Of a stretch of DNA of 64,000 nt, positions 33,391-42,542 are shown piece after piece. Under the pieces are notes generated by a model. That model was not told where the DNA came from and did no database searches. It was given only the letters and a program-made list of their open reading frames with translations. The DNA comes from Streptomonospora mangrovi (GTDB lineage: Bacteria; Actinomycetota; Actinomycetes; Streptosporangiales; Streptosporangiaceae). Numbering within the stretch: the stretch's first letter is position 1; the number at the start of each line of letters is the position of its first letter. Position numbers and translations under genes: made by a program. The stretch is taken from NCBI RefSeq assembly GCF_027604915.1, contig NZ_JAJAQC010000030.1, positions 1 to 64,000 of the forward strand, in the 5' to 3' direction.

Positions 33391-35880
33391 ATGGCCCGTA
33401 CAACCTCTCCACCACCTCCCGAGGACCTCGCCGAGAAGATCATCGACATCGACGTCTCCGAGGAAATGCGCGGCAGCTTCCTGGAGTACGCCTACTCGGT
33501 GATCTACCAGCGCGCGCTCCCCGACGCGCGCGACGGCCTCAAGCCGGTCCAGCGGCGCATCCTCTACCAGATGAACGAGATGGGCCTGCGGCCCGACCGC
33601 GCCCACGTCAAGTGCGCCCGCGTGGTGGGCGAGGTCATGGGCAAGCTGCACCCCCACGGCGACTCCCCCATCTACGACGCCATGGTCCGGCTCAGCCAGC
33701 CCTTCGCCATGCGCGTGCCGCTGGTCGACGGCCACGGCAACTTCGGCTCGCTGGGCGGCGACGACGCCCCGGCGGCCATGCGCTACACCGAGGCGCGCAT
33801 GGCGCGCGCGGCCCAGTTGATGGTGGCCTCGATCGACGAGGACGTCGTGGACTTCCAGTCCAACTACGACGGCCAGGAGACCGAGCCCGAGGTCCTGCCC
33901 GCGGCGTTCCCCAACCTGCTGGTCAACGGCGCCTCCGGCATCGCCGTGGGCATGGCGACCAACATGGTGCCGCACAACCTCGGCGAGGTCATCGCCGCGG
34001 CCCGGCACCTCATCGCCCACCCCGACGCCACGCTCGCCGACCTCATGGAGTTCATCCCCGGCCCCGACCTGCCCACCGGCGGCACCATCGTGGGCCTGGA
34101 CGGCGTGCGCGACGCCTACGTGAAGGGCCGCGGCACCTTCCGCACCCGCGCCACCGTCGCCATCGAGAAGGTCTCGCCGCGCCGCACCGGCCTGGTCGTC
34201 ACCGAACTCCCCTACAACATCGGCCCCGAGCGCGTGGTCAGCCGCATCAAGGAGCTGGTGCAGGCCAAGCGGCTCCAGGGCATCTCCGACCTCAAGGACC
34301 TCACCGACCGCAACCAGGGCCTGCGGCTGGTCATCGAGCTGAAGAACGGCTTCAACCCCGAGGCCGTCCTTGAGGAGCTGTACCGGCTCACCCCCATGGA
34401 GGAGAGCTTCGGCATCAACAACGTCGCGCTGGTCGACGGCCAGCCGCGCACCCTGGGCCTGCGCGAGCTGCTCCAGGTGTTCGTCGACCACCGCCTGGAG
34501 GTCGTGCGGCGCCGCAGCGAGCACCGCCGCGCCAAGCGCCGCGAGCGCCTGCACCTGGTGGCCGGCCTGCTGGTGGCGCTGCTCAACATCGACGCCGTCA
34601 TCGCGCTGATCCGGGAGTCCGAGGACTCCACCCAGGCGCGCGAGCGGCTGATGTCGGCTTATGAGCTGTCCGACACCCAGGCGCGCTACATCCTCGACAC
34701 CCCGCTGCGCCGGCTCACCAAGTTCGACCGGCTGGAGCTGGAGAGCGAGCGCGACCAGCTCAACAAGGAGATCGAGGAGCTGACCGCGATCCTGGAGTCC
34801 GACACCAAGCTGCGCCGCCTGGTGTCCAAGGAGCTGGGCGAGGTCGCCAAGGAGTACGCCACACCGCGGCGCACCGTGCTCCAGGAGAGCACCGGCGAGA
34901 CCCGCAGCGCTGCCATCCCGCTGGAGCTGGGCGACGACCCCTGCCACGTGCTGCTCAGCGCCACCGGGCTGCTGGGCCGCACTGCCGGCGACCGCCTCCC
35001 GCCGGTGTACGAGGGGCTGCGCACCCGCCACGACTCCGTGGCGGCGTCGGTGCCCACCAGCTCGCGCGCCGACATCGGGGTGATCACCGACCACGGGCGG
35101 GTCATCCGGGTGCCCGTGCTGGAGCTGCCCGAACTCCCCGCCGACCCCGGCGACGCCCCGCCCACCGCCTCGGGCCTGCCCGTGTCGGACTTCGTGGAAC
35201 TCGCCGAGGACGAACGCGTGGTGTCGGTCGCCGCGCTCGACAACGACGGCCCCGGCATCGCGCTGGGTACCGCGCAGGGCGTGGTCAAGCGGGTGGCCGC
35301 CGACTCCCCGCCCAACAAGGACGACTTCGAGATCATCAACCTGCGCGAGGGCGACCGGGTCATCGGCGCCACCCAGTTGGCCACCGGCGAGGAGGACCTC
35401 GTCTTCATCACCTCCGAGGCCCAGTTGCTGCGGTTCTCCGCCGACTCCGTGCGCCCGCAGGGCCGACCCGCCGGCGGCGTGGCCGGGGTGCGGCTGCCCG
35501 AGGGCGCCAAGGCCATCTGGTTCGGCGCGGTCGCCGTGCCCGAGGACTCCGTGGTCCTCACCGTCGCCGCCGGCTCCACCGAACTGCCGGGAACCGGCGC
35601 CGGATCCGCCAAGGTCACCCCGTTCGAGGTCTACCCCGCCAAGGGGCGCGGCACCGGCGGCGTGCGCTGCCAGCGGTTCCTCAAGGGCGAGGACAGCCTG
35701 GTGCTGGCCTGGGTGGGCCGGGCGCCCGCCCGCGCGGCCAAGGCCGACGGCGGCCCGATCCGGCTGCCCGACCTCGACCAGCGGCGCGACGGCTCCGGCG
35801 AGCCGCTGCCCCGCGCCATTGCCACCATCGGCACCGGCCGCCACGACATCCACGTCGCCGCGTCCGGACCCACCGGCTGA
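33391..35880 (+). CDS. parC: DNA topoisomerase IV subunit A
   Basis: An 829-residue type IIA topoisomerase A subunit. The winged-helix region starts with [20 protein letters not shown]. The quinolone-determining loop [14 protein letters not shown] carries Ser92 and Asp96 (E. coli GyrA 83/87 positions), the susceptible-type residues. Catalytic Tyr132 is in [10 protein letters not shown]. The C-terminal beta-pinwheel lacks the GyrA-box QRRGGKG, which together with the ParE gene nearby favours topoisomerase IV over gyrase. It decatenates chromosomes with ParE. The ATG has no strong Shine-Dalgarno; GGGGA is about 13 bases upstream. It is divergent from the mrp operon. Confidence 0.9.
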   Translation: MARTTSPPPPEDLAEKIIDIDVSEEMRGSFLEYAYSVIYQRALPDARDGLKPVQRRILYQMNEMGLRPDRAHVKCARVVGEVMGKLHPHGDSPIYDAMVRLSQPFAMRVPLVDGHGNFGSLGGDDAPAAMRYTEARMARAAQLMVASIDEDVVDFQSNYDGQETEPEVLPAAFPNLLVNGASGIAVGMATNMVPHNLGEVIAAARHLIAHPDATLADLMEFIPGPDLPTGGTIVGLDGVRDAYVKGRGTFRTRATVAIEKVSPRRTGLVVTELPYNIGPERVVSRIKELVQAKRLQGISDLKDLTDRNQGLRLVIELKNGFNPEAVLEELYRLTPMEESFGINNVALVDGQPRTLGLRELLQVFVDHRLEVVRRRSEHRRAKRRERLHLVAGLLVALLNIDAVIALIRESEDSTQARERLMSAYELSDTQARYILDTPLRRLTKFDRLELESERDQLNKEIEELTAILESDTKLRRLVSKELGEVAKEYATPRRTVLQESTGETRSAAIPLELGDDPCHVLLSATGLLGRTAGDRLPPVYEGLRTRHDSVAASVPTSSRADIGVITDHGRVIRVPVLELPELPADPGDAPPTASGLPVSDFVELAEDERVVSVAALDNDGPGIALGTAQGVVKRVAADSPPNKDDFEIINLREGDRVIGATQLATGEEDLVFITSEAQLLRFSADSVRPQGRPAGGVAGVRLPEGAKAIWFGAVAVPEDSVVLTVAAGSTELPGTGAGSAKVTPFEVYPAKGRGTGGVRCQRFLKGEDSLVLAWVGRAPARAAKADGGPIRLPDLDQRRDGSGEPLPRAIATIGTGRHDIHVAASGPTG

Positions 35881-35884
35881 GCCG

Positions 35885-35917
35885 GTGCCGCCGGTCCGCC
35901 GCGCGGACCGGCGGCAC
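35885..35917 (+). terminator. Strong hairpin after parC
   Basis: Perfect 14-bp arms (35885-35898 and 35904-35917) around a five-base loop, starting four bases after the TGA. Probable intrinsic terminator without a T-run. Confidence 0.75.
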
Positions 35918-35931
35918 CCGCCGCACAGGCC

Positions 35932-35964
35932 GTACGGGCCGTACGGGCCGGGCCGGGCCGGGCC
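35932..35964 (+). repeat. Short tandem repeats GTACGGGCC (x2) and GGGCC (x4)
   Basis: GTACGGGCC occurs at 35932-35940 and 35941-35949. GGGCC units then run to 35964, sharing the last unit of the nonamer. Low-complexity tract between parC and the carbonic anhydrase gene. Confidence 0.7.
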
Positions 35965-36114
35965 GGGGCGGGGTGCCGGGGCCGGGCGCCGCACCGCGCC
36001 TTGCCCCGGTGCCCCGCCCCGCCGCCGGCACCGCACCCGGGTCCCAAACCCGTAACCGCACCCGAAACCAACACCGACACCGACCCCAGTCGCCGAGACC
36101 TTCAGGAGCAGACC

Positions 36115-36618
36115 GTGACCAGCGCGTTCGACGACGTCTTCGCGGCCAACGCCGACTACGCCGCCCGCTTCCGCCACGCCGACCTCGCCCCGCGCGCTGA
36201 GCGCGGCCTGGCCGTGGTGACGTGCATGGACTCCCGCATCGACCCGCTGGCGGCCCTGGGGCTGTCGCTGGGCGACGCCAAGATCCTGCGCAACGCCGGC
36301 GGCCGGGTCACCGACAACGTGCTGGCCAACCTGGTCGTGGGCGCCTACCTGCTCAACGTCACGCGGATCCTGGTCATGCCGCACACCCGGTGCAAGATGG
36401 CGTCGGTCTCCGGCGACGCCGAGGTCCACGACCTCATCGAGCGCGAGCACGGCGTCGACACCCGCAGCCTGGACTTCGGCACCGACAGCGACCAGCTCGC
36501 CGCGCTGCGCCGCGACCTGGAGCGCATCCGCCACCACCCGCTGCTGCCGCAGGGCCTGGAGGTCGCCGGCGCCGTCTACGACGTCGAGACCGGCCGGGTC
36601 TCCCCCGCCGACCTGTAG
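36115..36618 (+). CDS. Beta-class carbonic anhydrase
   Basis: A 167-residue beta-carbonic anhydrase. Zinc ligands: Cys37 in VVTCMDSR (with Asp39-Arg41 dyad), His90 and Cys93 in MPHTRCK. ILRNAGG follows the first motif as in the family. It interconverts CO2 and bicarbonate in the cytosol. The compact size with the MPHTRC form belongs to the small actinobacterial/clade-D-like subset. GTG 36115 has AGGAG six bases upstream; the longer frame upstream is Pro-rich shadow sequence. Confidence 0.9.
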   Translation: MTSAFDDVFAANADYAARFRHADLAPRAERGLAVVTCMDSRIDPLAALGLSLGDAKILRNAGGRVTDNVLANLVVGAYLLNVTRILVMPHTRCKMASVSGDAEVHDLIEREHGVDTRSLDFGTDSDQLAALRRDLERIRHHPLLPQGLEVAGAVYDVETGRVSPADL

Positions 36619-36654
36619 GGCCGCGCCTCCCGCGTGTCCGCCCGCCCTTACCAG

Positions 36655-36680
36655 GGAATAGGGCCTTCCGCATCACCGTT
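36655..36680 (+). promoter_or_regulatory. SigR/SigH-type promoter (GGAAT-N18-GTT)
   Basis: GGAAT at 36655-36659 and GTT at 36678-36680 are separated by exactly 18 bases, matching the oxidative/thiol-stress sigma-R (Streptomyces) and sigma-H (Mycobacterium) consensus. Transcription would begin about 36687, with the TPR gene start at 36706 behind AAGGGAG. Confidence 0.6.
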
Positions 36681-36689
36681 GTGATGCGG
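36668..36689 (+). promoter_or_regulatory. Perfect 9-bp inverted repeat over the promoter -10
   Basis: CCGCATCAC (36668-36676) and GTGATGCGG (36681-36689) flank four bases that include the GTT -10 element. It looks like an operator. A hairpin end for the carbonic anhydrase transcript is the alternative, but there is no T-run. Confidence 0.5.
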
Positions 36690-36705
36690 GACGAAGGGAG
36701 TGCCC

Positions 36706-37032
36706 GTGAAGGAGACGACCTACGAGACGTTCAACCGGGCCAAGATGTACTTCGACCTGGGCGACCCCATCGAGGCCGCGCGCGTCCTGGAGCCCATCGC
36801 CGAGGCCGAGCCCGGCAGCCGGTCCATCCTCGAACTCTTGGGCCGCGCCTACTTCCACTCGGCGCAACTGAACAAGGCCGAGGACACGTTCCGCAGGATC
36901 ATCGAACTCGACCCCTGCGACAGTTGGGCGCACATTGCGCTGGCCCGGTCGCTGGAGCGGCAGAGCCGCGACGACGAAGCCGCGACCTACCGCCGGATGC
37001 ACGCCGCGATGTCGGGCGGCTCGCTGGACTAG
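36706..37032 (+). CDS. Small tetratricopeptide-repeat protein
   Basis: A 108-residue protein consisting of about three TPR units: MYFDLGDPIEAARVLEPIAE, AYFHSAQLNKAEDTFRRIIE, and a third ending ARSLERQSRDDEAATYRRM. It should be a cytosolic protein-interaction module; the partner is unknown. GTG 36706 is chosen over GTG two codons earlier because AAGGGAG lies five bases upstream of it. It is preceded by a sigma-R-type promoter and followed by a strong terminator, so it is probably a single-gene unit induced by thiol or oxidative stress (inference). Confidence 0.87.
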   Translation: MKETTYETFNRAKMYFDLGDPIEAARVLEPIAEAEPGSRSILELLGRAYFHSAQLNKAEDTFRRIIELDPCDSWAHIALARSLERQSRDDEAATYRRMHAAMSGGSLD

Positions 37033-37091
37033 GTCCGCCGGGACCCCGGCCGCACCGGCCACCGGACCCCCGCCGCCCCCGCACGGACCAC

Positions 37092-37125
37092 ACGGGCCGG
37101 CCCTCCCCCGGGAGGGCCGGCCCGT
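37092..37125 (+). terminator. Strong hairpin after the TPR gene
   Basis: Perfect 16-bp arms (37092-37107, 37110-37125) with only two bases between them. The stem is GC-rich. It separates the TPR gene from the leaderless PLP-enzyme gene. Confidence 0.75.
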
Positions 37126-37151
37126 CCGCTGTGCGCGGGGCGCCCGGCCGG

Positions 37152-37157
37152 TAGGGT
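37152..37157 (+). promoter_or_regulatory. -10 box TAGGGT for leaderless PLP-enzyme gene
   Basis: TAGGGT ends seven bases before ATG 37165 with no Shine-Dalgarno in between, which is typical leaderless spacing. No clear -35. Confidence 0.55.
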
Positions 37158-37164
37158 CGCGACC

Positions 37165-38301
37165 ATGACCGCACCGGCCGACGACTCTCAGCAGCCCTGG
37201 GTGGAGCGCTGCGACCTCCGCGCCCGCGCCTGGGCCGACGACGCCGTGCGCAAGGTGGTCGCCGACGCCAACCGCTCGGCGGACACCCACCTGCACGTCT
37301 TCCCGCTCCCCGAGGAATGGGGCATCGACCTCTACCTCAAGGACGAGTCGGTGCACCCCACCGGCAGCCTCAAGCACCGCCTGGCGCGCTCGCTGTTCCT
37401 CTACGCCCTGGCCAACGGCTGGATCGACGAGCACACCACCGTCGTGGAGGCCAGTTCCGGCTCCACCGCCGTGTCCGAGGCGTACTTCGCGCGGCTGCTG
37501 GGGCTGGACTTCGTCACCGTGGTGCCGCGCAAGACCAGCCCCGAGAAGATCGCCCTCATCGAGCGCTACGGCGGCACGTGCCACTTCGTGGACGTCCCCG
37601 CCGAGATGTACACCGAGGCCGAGCGGCTGGCCGCCCGGCCCGGCTACCACTACATGGACCAGTTCACCTACGCCGAGCGGGCCACCGACTGGCGCGGCAA
37701 CAACAACATCGCCGAGTCGGTGTTCGAGCAGATGGCCATGGAGCGCCACCCGGTGCCCGAGTGGATCGTGGTGGGCGCCGGCACCGGCGGCACCTCGGCC
37801 ACCATCGGCCGCTACCTGCGCTACCGGCGCCACCACACCCGCCTGGCGGTGGTCGACCCGGAGAACTCCGCGTTCTTCCCCGGCTGGGCCACCGGCGCCG
37901 CCGACTACGCCACCGGGATGCCCTCGCGGATCGAGGGCATCGGCCGGCCGCGCATGGAGCCCAGCTTCGTGCCCTCGGTGATCGACCTGATGATCCCGGT
38001 GCCCGACGCCGCCAGCATCGCGGCCATGCGCCACCTCGACACGGTGACCGGCCTGTGCGCGGGCGGCTCCACCGGCACGAACCTGTGGGGCGTGTGGCAC
38101 CTGATCGCGCGGATGCTGCGCGAGGGGCGGCGCGGCAGCGTCGTCACGCTGATCTGCGACGGCGGCGAGCGCTACCGGCACAGCTACTACGACGACGCGT
38201 GGGTGGCCGCCCGGGGCCTGGACCCCGAGCCCTACACCGCCGCGATCCAGCGCTTCCTGGCCACGGGCGAGTGGTCGCCGCCGATCGAGCCCCGGGGCTG
38301 A
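37165..38301 (+). CDS. PLP-dependent cysteine synthase-fold enzyme, L-cysteine desulfhydrase (Cds1-type)
   Basis: A 378-residue fold-type II PLP enzyme. Lys70 in HPTGSLKHR is the Schiff-base lysine. [10 protein letters not shown] contacts the cofactor or substrate, [12 protein letters not shown] is the phosphate-binding Gly loop, and [13 protein letters not shown] follows. Overall pattern and length resemble Mycobacterium tuberculosis Rv3684 (Cds1), an L-cysteine desulfhydrase giving pyruvate, ammonia and sulfide, more than CysK. Substrate assignment is by family resemblance only. It is located right after a sigma-R-type unit, fitting sulfur/redox homeostasis. Confidence 0.85.
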   Translation: MTAPADDSQQPWVERCDLRARAWADDAVRKVVADANRSADTHLHVFPLPEEWGIDLYLKDESVHPTGSLKHRLARSLFLYALANGWIDEHTTVVEASSGSTAVSEAYFARLLGLDFVTVVPRKTSPEKIALIERYGGTCHFVDVPAEMYTEAERLAARPGYHYMDQFTYAERATDWRGNNNIAESVFEQMAMERHPVPEWIVVGAGTGGTSATIGRYLRYRRHHTRLAVVDPENSAFFPGWATGAADYATGMPSRIEGIGRPRMEPSFVPSVIDLMIPVPDAASIAAMRHLDTVTGLCAGGSTGTNLWGVWHLIARMLREGRRGSVVTLICDGGERYRHSYYDDAWVAARGLDPEPYTAAIQRFLATGEWSPPIEPRG

Positions 38302-38325
38302 GCCGACCGGTCTCAGCAAGCAGAC

Positions 38326-38367
38326 GGCCCCGGCCGCGCCGCCCGAAGGGCGGGCGCGACCGGGGCC
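38326..38367. terminator. Bidirectional hairpin between the PLP enzyme and parE
   Basis: About 19-20 bp of GC pairing with one mismatch and one bulge around a GAA loop (38326 to 38367), between two convergent genes. It probably terminates both. Confidence 0.75.
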
Positions 38368-38412
38368 GAGGCCGGATCAGGGGCGGCGGGCCGGGCGCCC
38401 GCCCCTCCCGGA

Positions 38413-40518
38413 TCAGGTGTCGATGCGGGCGAGGTCGAGTTCGCGGGCGCCCTGGGCGATGAACTCCCGGCGCGGCGCGACCTCGTTGCCCATGAGGAGG
38501 TCGAAGACCTTCGCGGCCTCCTCGGCGTGCTCCACCCGGATGCGGCGCAGGGTGCGGTGGCGGGGGTCCATGGTGGTCTCGGCGAGCTGGTCGGCGTCCA
38601 TCTCACCCAGGCCCTTGTACCGCTGCACCGGCTCCTTCCAGCTCATGCCCTTCTTCTCCAGCTCCAGCAGCTTGCGGTGGAGTTCGGCGTCGGAGTAGGT
38701 GTAGACGTAGCGGTCCTCGGGCTTGGCCCCGCGCTTCCTGCGGATGTTGGTCAGCTCGATGCGGTGCAGCGGCGGCACCGCCGCGAACACCCGGCCGGCC
38801 TCCAGCATCGGGCGCATGTAGCGGTAGAAGAGGGTCAGCAGCAGGCAGCGGATGTGCGCGCCGTCGACGTCGGCGTCGGCCATCAGGATGACCCGGCCGT
38901 AGCGGGCGGCGTCGAGGTCGAAGGTGCGGCCCGAGCCGGCGCCGATGACCTGGAGGATCGCCGCGCACTCGGCGTTCTTCAGCATGTCCGACAGCGAGGA
39001 CTTCTGGACGTTGAGGATCTTGCCGCGGATCGGCAGCAGCGCCTGGAACTCGGAGTCGCGGGCGAGCTTGGCGGTGCCCAGGGCGGAGTCGCCCTCGACG
39101 ATGAACAGCTCGCTGCGCTCCAGCCCCTCGCTGCGGCAGTCGACCAGCTTGGCCGGCAGCGCCGAGCTTTCCAGCGCGTTCTTGCGGCGCTGGGTCTCGC
39201 GCTGCTGGCGCGCGGCGATGCGCGCCTTGGCGGCGTTGGCGATCTTCTCCAGCACCGCGCGGGCCTGCTGCTTCTCGGTGCGCTTGGTGGAGGTGAGGAA
39301 CGTGCGCAGCTCCTTGCCCACCACCTGGGAGACGATGCGGGAGGCCGCCGAGGTGCCCAGGATCTCCTTGGTCTGGCCCTCGAACTGCGGCTCCGGCAGG
39401 CGCACGGTGACCACCGCCGTGAGCCCTTCGAGGACGTCCTCCTTGGTCACGGGGTCGTCGCTGGCCTTGAGGAGCTTGGTGGAGCGCAGTTGGTCGTTGA
39501 CCACGCGCACCAGCGCCCGCTCGAACCCGGCCATGTGGGTGCCGCCCTTGGGGGTGGCGATGACGTTGACGAAGGAGCGCGCGGTGGTCTCGTAGCCGGT
39601 GCCCCAGCGCAGGGCGATGTCGACGTCGAGCCGGCGGTCGACGTCGGTGGGGGTCATGTGGCCCTGGTCGTCGAGCACCGGGACGGTCTCGGTGAAGTGG
39701 CCGGTGCCCTGGATCCGCAGCACGTCGTTGACGGCCTCGTCGGGCGCCAGGAAGGCGCAGAACTCCCCGATGCCGCCGTCGAAGCGGAACTCCTCCTCGA
39801 ATGCCGGGGCCTCGGGGTCGCGCTCGTCGCGCACGGCGATGGTCAGCCCGGGGATGAGGAACGCGGTCTGGCGCGCGCGGTCGAGCAGGGAGTCGCGCGT
39901 GATGTCGGCGTCCTTGAGGAAGATCTGGCGGTCCGCCCAGAAGCGGATGCGGGTGCCGGTGACCTTCTTGGCGACGCGGCGGACCTCCTCCAGGCCGCTG
40001 GCCGGGGTGAAGTCGGCGTCGGGGCCGGGCTCGGCGAACCGGCCGGGGATGCCCCGGCGGAAGCTCATGGCGTGGGTGTGGCCCTTGAGGTCGACCTCGA
40101 CGTCCAGGCGCGCCGACAGGGCGTTCACCACCGAGGCGCCCACGCCGTGCAGGCCGCCGGAGGCGGTGTAGGCGCCGCCGCCGAACTTGCCGCCGGCGTG
40201 CAGCTTGGTCATGACCAGCTCCACGCCCGACAGGCCGGACTTGGGTTCGATGTCGACGGGGATGCCGCGCCCGTTGTCGCGGACCTCGACGGAGCCGTCG
40301 CGGTGCAGCACGACGTCGATGCGCGTGCAGAAGCCGCCGAGGGCCTCGTCGACGGAGTTGTCGATGATCTCCCACATGCAGTGGGTCAGTCCGCGGCTGT
40401 CCGTGGACCCGATGTACATACCGGGACGCTTGCGGACCGCCTCAAGTCCTTCCAGGACCGAAAGATGCCGCGCGGAGTATTCCTCGGGCTCATCGACGGC
40501 TGCGGTAAGGGCGGTCAC
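38413..40518 (-). CDS. parE: DNA topoisomerase IV subunit B
   Basis: A 701-residue type IIA topoisomerase B subunit. GHKL ATPase motifs: EIIDNSVDEALGG, DNGRGIPVD, and SGGLHGVGASVVNALS. A transducer domain follows, then TOPRIM: FIVEGDSALGTAKLAR with the metal Glu, and LMADADVDGAHIRCLLLT with the acidic triad. The C-terminal QRYKGLGEMDADQL binds ParC. GTG 40518 has AGGAG eight bases upstream; the longer frame is low-complexity. Partner of ParC at 33391. Transcription is divergent from the DUF7455 gene. Confidence 0.92.
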   Translation of the reverse strand: MTALTAAVDEPEEYSARHLSVLEGLEAVRKRPGMYIGSTDSRGLTHCMWEIIDNSVDEALGGFCTRIDVVLHRDGSVEVRDNGRGIPVDIEPKSGLSGVELVMTKLHAGGKFGGGAYTASGGLHGVGASVVNALSARLDVEVDLKGHTHAMSFRRGIPGRFAEPGPDADFTPASGLEEVRRVAKKVTGTRIRFWADRQIFLKDADITRDSLLDRARQTAFLIPGLTIAVRDERDPEAPAFEEEFRFDGGIGEFCAFLAPDEAVNDVLRIQGTGHFTETVPVLDDQGHMTPTDVDRRLDVDIALRWGTGYETTARSFVNVIATPKGGTHMAGFERALVRVVNDQLRSTKLLKASDDPVTKEDVLEGLTAVVTVRLPEPQFEGQTKEILGTSAASRIVSQVVGKELRTFLTSTKRTEKQQARAVLEKIANAAKARIAARQQRETQRRKNALESSALPAKLVDCRSEGLERSELFIVEGDSALGTAKLARDSEFQALLPIRGKILNVQKSSLSDMLKNAECAAILQVIGAGSGRTFDLDAARYGRVILMADADVDGAHIRCLLLTLFYRYMRPMLEAGRVFAAVPPLHRIELTNIRRKRGAKPEDRYVYTYSDAELHRKLLELEKKGMSWKEPVQRYKGLGEMDADQLAETTMDPRHRTLRRIRVEHAEEAAKVFDLLMGNEVAPRREFIAQGARELDLARIDT

Positions 40519-41197
40519 GTGTGAATCTCCTGCAAGGACAGGTCGGCGCGCCCGGGTGCGGGCGGACGCTGGACGCGGGCGGACAGCGGACGGGGGGCGG
40601 CGGGTCGTCGGGCAGACGCGTGCCGCCAGCATGACGCATCGGTGTGACAGGAACGCGGCGCCGCCCGGCACGCCGGGTGCGTGCCTGGTGGCCTGCGCCG
40701 ATGGGCCCGGGGCCGCCCCGGGCGGCGCGCGCGACACGAGCGCGTTTCCGCCGCCGGAGAGTGGTCGCAGCCCCGTGGGCTGCGGTTCACCCGACCGCGG
40801 CGGGACGGTCGCCTGATCATCACGTCCACACCACGCGCGAGGTTACCACCTCAAATCCGGCCCACCCCGCTCCCGCGCCGCTTGGGAACCCCGCCGCCAC
40901 CGGCGGATCCGGCCGCGAAGGGGGCCGGGCGGGGCAGGGGCGGGGGTCCGCCGGAGGCCCATCGCGGACCCATCGCCGCCCCATCGGAGTCCGACCGAAA
41001 GTCCATTGGGTTCCGACCGGGTGGTGACAAGGAGTGAACAGGGGTGGCATCCGTCACTCGATTGCCCCGAAACGCCCCAGAAAACCCCCTGGAGAAGGGC
41101 GATTCCGCTGTCGGCGTACAGAAGGGCTGGTTGGGAAGCTCTCCGTCCGGTTAGATGTTGTGCTGAGTGACTAGCGCCGAGTATTGAGGAAGGCGAA
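40519..41197. promoter_or_regulatory. Divergent region between parE and the DUF7455 gene
   Basis: About 680 bases with no gene. It contains an 11-bp-phased motif array (40958-41019) and, nearer the DUF7455 start, AT-richer sequence (TTAGATGTTGTGCTGAG about 41151-41167) likely to hold that gene's promoter. Confidence 0.6.
40958..41019 (+). repeat. 11-bp-phased motif array
   Basis: CCCATCG occurs at 40958, 40969 and 40980, each 11 bases apart. TCCGACCG then occurs at 40990 and 41012, 22 bases apart. The spacing equals one and two helical turns, putting all copies on one face of the DNA. Confidence 0.7.
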
Positions 41198-41422
41198 GTG
41201 ACTGGAACCCTTGCCCCCACCCAGCCGCTGACGGCTGCTGACCGTTGCGACCGTTGTGGTGCGCAGGCGTACGTCCGAGTGGTTCTCAACTCCGGTGGCG
41301 AACTGCTGTTCTGCGCGCATCACATGCGTAAGCATGACGACTCCATCCGCAAGATCGCCTCGGAGATCCAGGACGAAACCAGCCGGCTGCAAAAGGAACC
41401 GGCCACGTCCGCCGACGAGTAG
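41198..41422 (+). CDS. DUF7455 zinc-ribbon-like small protein
   Basis: A 74-residue protein conserved beside hrdB/parE in actinomycetes. Zinc-binding pattern: Cys17-x2-Cys20 in RCDRCGAQAYVRV and Cys39-x-His41/His42 in GELLFCAHHMRKH. A helical tail (KIASEIQDETSRLQ) follows. It is probably a small regulatory or RNA-polymerase-associated zinc protein; the function is unproven. GTG 41198 has GAGGAAGG upstream. It is followed by a textbook rho-independent terminator. Confidence 0.9.
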   Translation: MTGTLAPTQPLTAADRCDRCGAQAYVRVVLNSGGELLFCAHHMRKHDDSIRKIASEIQDETSRLQKEPATSADE

Positions 41423-41449
41423 CGTTAGTTCATCCCGCCACAGGCGTCA

Positions 41450-41486
41450 CGGCGGCGGCCCCCGACCGGGGGCCGCCGCCGTTTTT
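41450..41486 (+). terminator. Canonical rho-independent terminator
   Basis: Perfect 14-bp stem (41450-41463, 41468-41481) with loop GACC, followed directly by TTTTT. The only terminator here with a classic T-run. Confidence 0.92.
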
Positions 41487-41735
41487 GTCGCCCGCACGGC
41501 GGGGAGCGCCCAGGCGGCGTGAGGAGCGTGCGGAGAGCGGGGAACCTCGGCCTTCCGCACTGCCCGGGTCGCTGAGGGCGCCCGCGTCCCCGCTTCTGGC
41601 GCCCTATCCTGTACGGCGGGCGGAACCGGCCCGGACGCTGGGACTACTCCGCCGCGTGTCCGTGCCGACACCGCTGCCGCCGACGCGTTCCCCCACGCCG
41701 GGTGGCCAAGACTCCGAGGCTGGGAGACGACCCGC

Positions 41736-42542
41736 ATGCTCATCCTGCTGCCGCCCTCCGAAGGCAAGGCCGCCGACGGCGACGGCGCGCCCGTGGACGT
41801 GGGCGCGCTCGCGCTGCCGGAGGTCGCCGAGGCGCGCGAGGCGGTCATGGCGGAACTGGTCGGGTTGTGCCGGGGCCCCCGGGAGCGGGCGCGCGAGGTG
41901 CTGGGGCTGTCGGCCGCCCAGGTCGACGAAGCCCTTGCGCGCAACTCCGCGCTGGCCACCGCGTCCACGCTGCGGGCCGCCGACCTCTACACCGGCGTCC
42001 TCTACGACCGCCTGCGGCTGCCCGGCCTCCTTGCCGCCGATCCCGCCACCGCCCGGCGCACCGCCGACTCCGTGCTGGTCTTCTCGGGCCTGTGGGGCGT
42101 GGTGGGGCCGCTGGACCGGGTGCCCCCCTACCGGTTGTCGATGGGCGTGCGCCTGCCGGGCCTGGGCGCCCTGGGCGCCTTCTGGCGGGCACGGCTGAGC
42201 GACCTGCTGGTCAAGCGCGCCGAGGGGCGGCTGGTGCTCGACTGCCGCTCCTCCACCTACGCCGCCGCCTGGCGCCCGGTCGGCGAGACCGCCGAGCGGA
42301 CCGCGGCCGTGCGGGTGCTGCGCGAAACCGTGTCGGAGGGCCGGGTGCGGCGCGGCGTGGTCAGCCACATGGCCAAGGCGACGCGCGGCGCGGTGGCGCA
42401 CGGCCTGCTGGCCGCCGGCGCGGTGCCCGCCACCCCCGAGGAGGCGGCCGACGCGGTCGCCGCCCTCGGATACCGGACCGAACTCGTGCGCCCGGACCGG
42501 CCCGGCCGCCCGTGGACCCTGGACGTGGTCGAGCGCGACTGA
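41736..42542 (+). CDS. yaaA: Peroxide stress protein YaaA
   Basis: A 268-residue YaaA (DUF328/UPF0246) protein. The signature N-terminus is MLILLPPSEGKA, followed by LYTGVLYDRLR, FSGLWGVVGPLDRVPPYRLS (the conserved YR-L-M region), DCRSSTYAAAW and VVSHMAKATRGAVAHGLL. In E. coli YaaA lowers free iron and damage during peroxide stress, and the fold binds DNA. It is cytosolic. ATG 41736 has GGGAGA eight bases upstream. Confidence 0.93.
   Translation: MLILLPPSEGKAADGDGAPVDVGALALPEVAEAREAVMAELVGLCRGPRERAREVLGLSAAQVDEALARNSALATASTLRAADLYTGVLYDRLRLPGLLAADPATARRTADSVLVFSGLWGVVGPLDRVPPYRLSMGVRLPGLGALGAFWRARLSDLLVKRAEGRLVLDCRSSTYAAAWRPVGETAERTAAVRVLRETVSEGRVRRGVVSHMAKATRGAVAHGLLAAGAVPATPEEAADAVAALGYRTELVRPDRPGRPWTLDVVERD

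Noticed and set aside
33364-36537. About 1,050-codon minus-strand frame over parC
   Set aside because: Opposite-strand shadow of the topoisomerase; no domain content.
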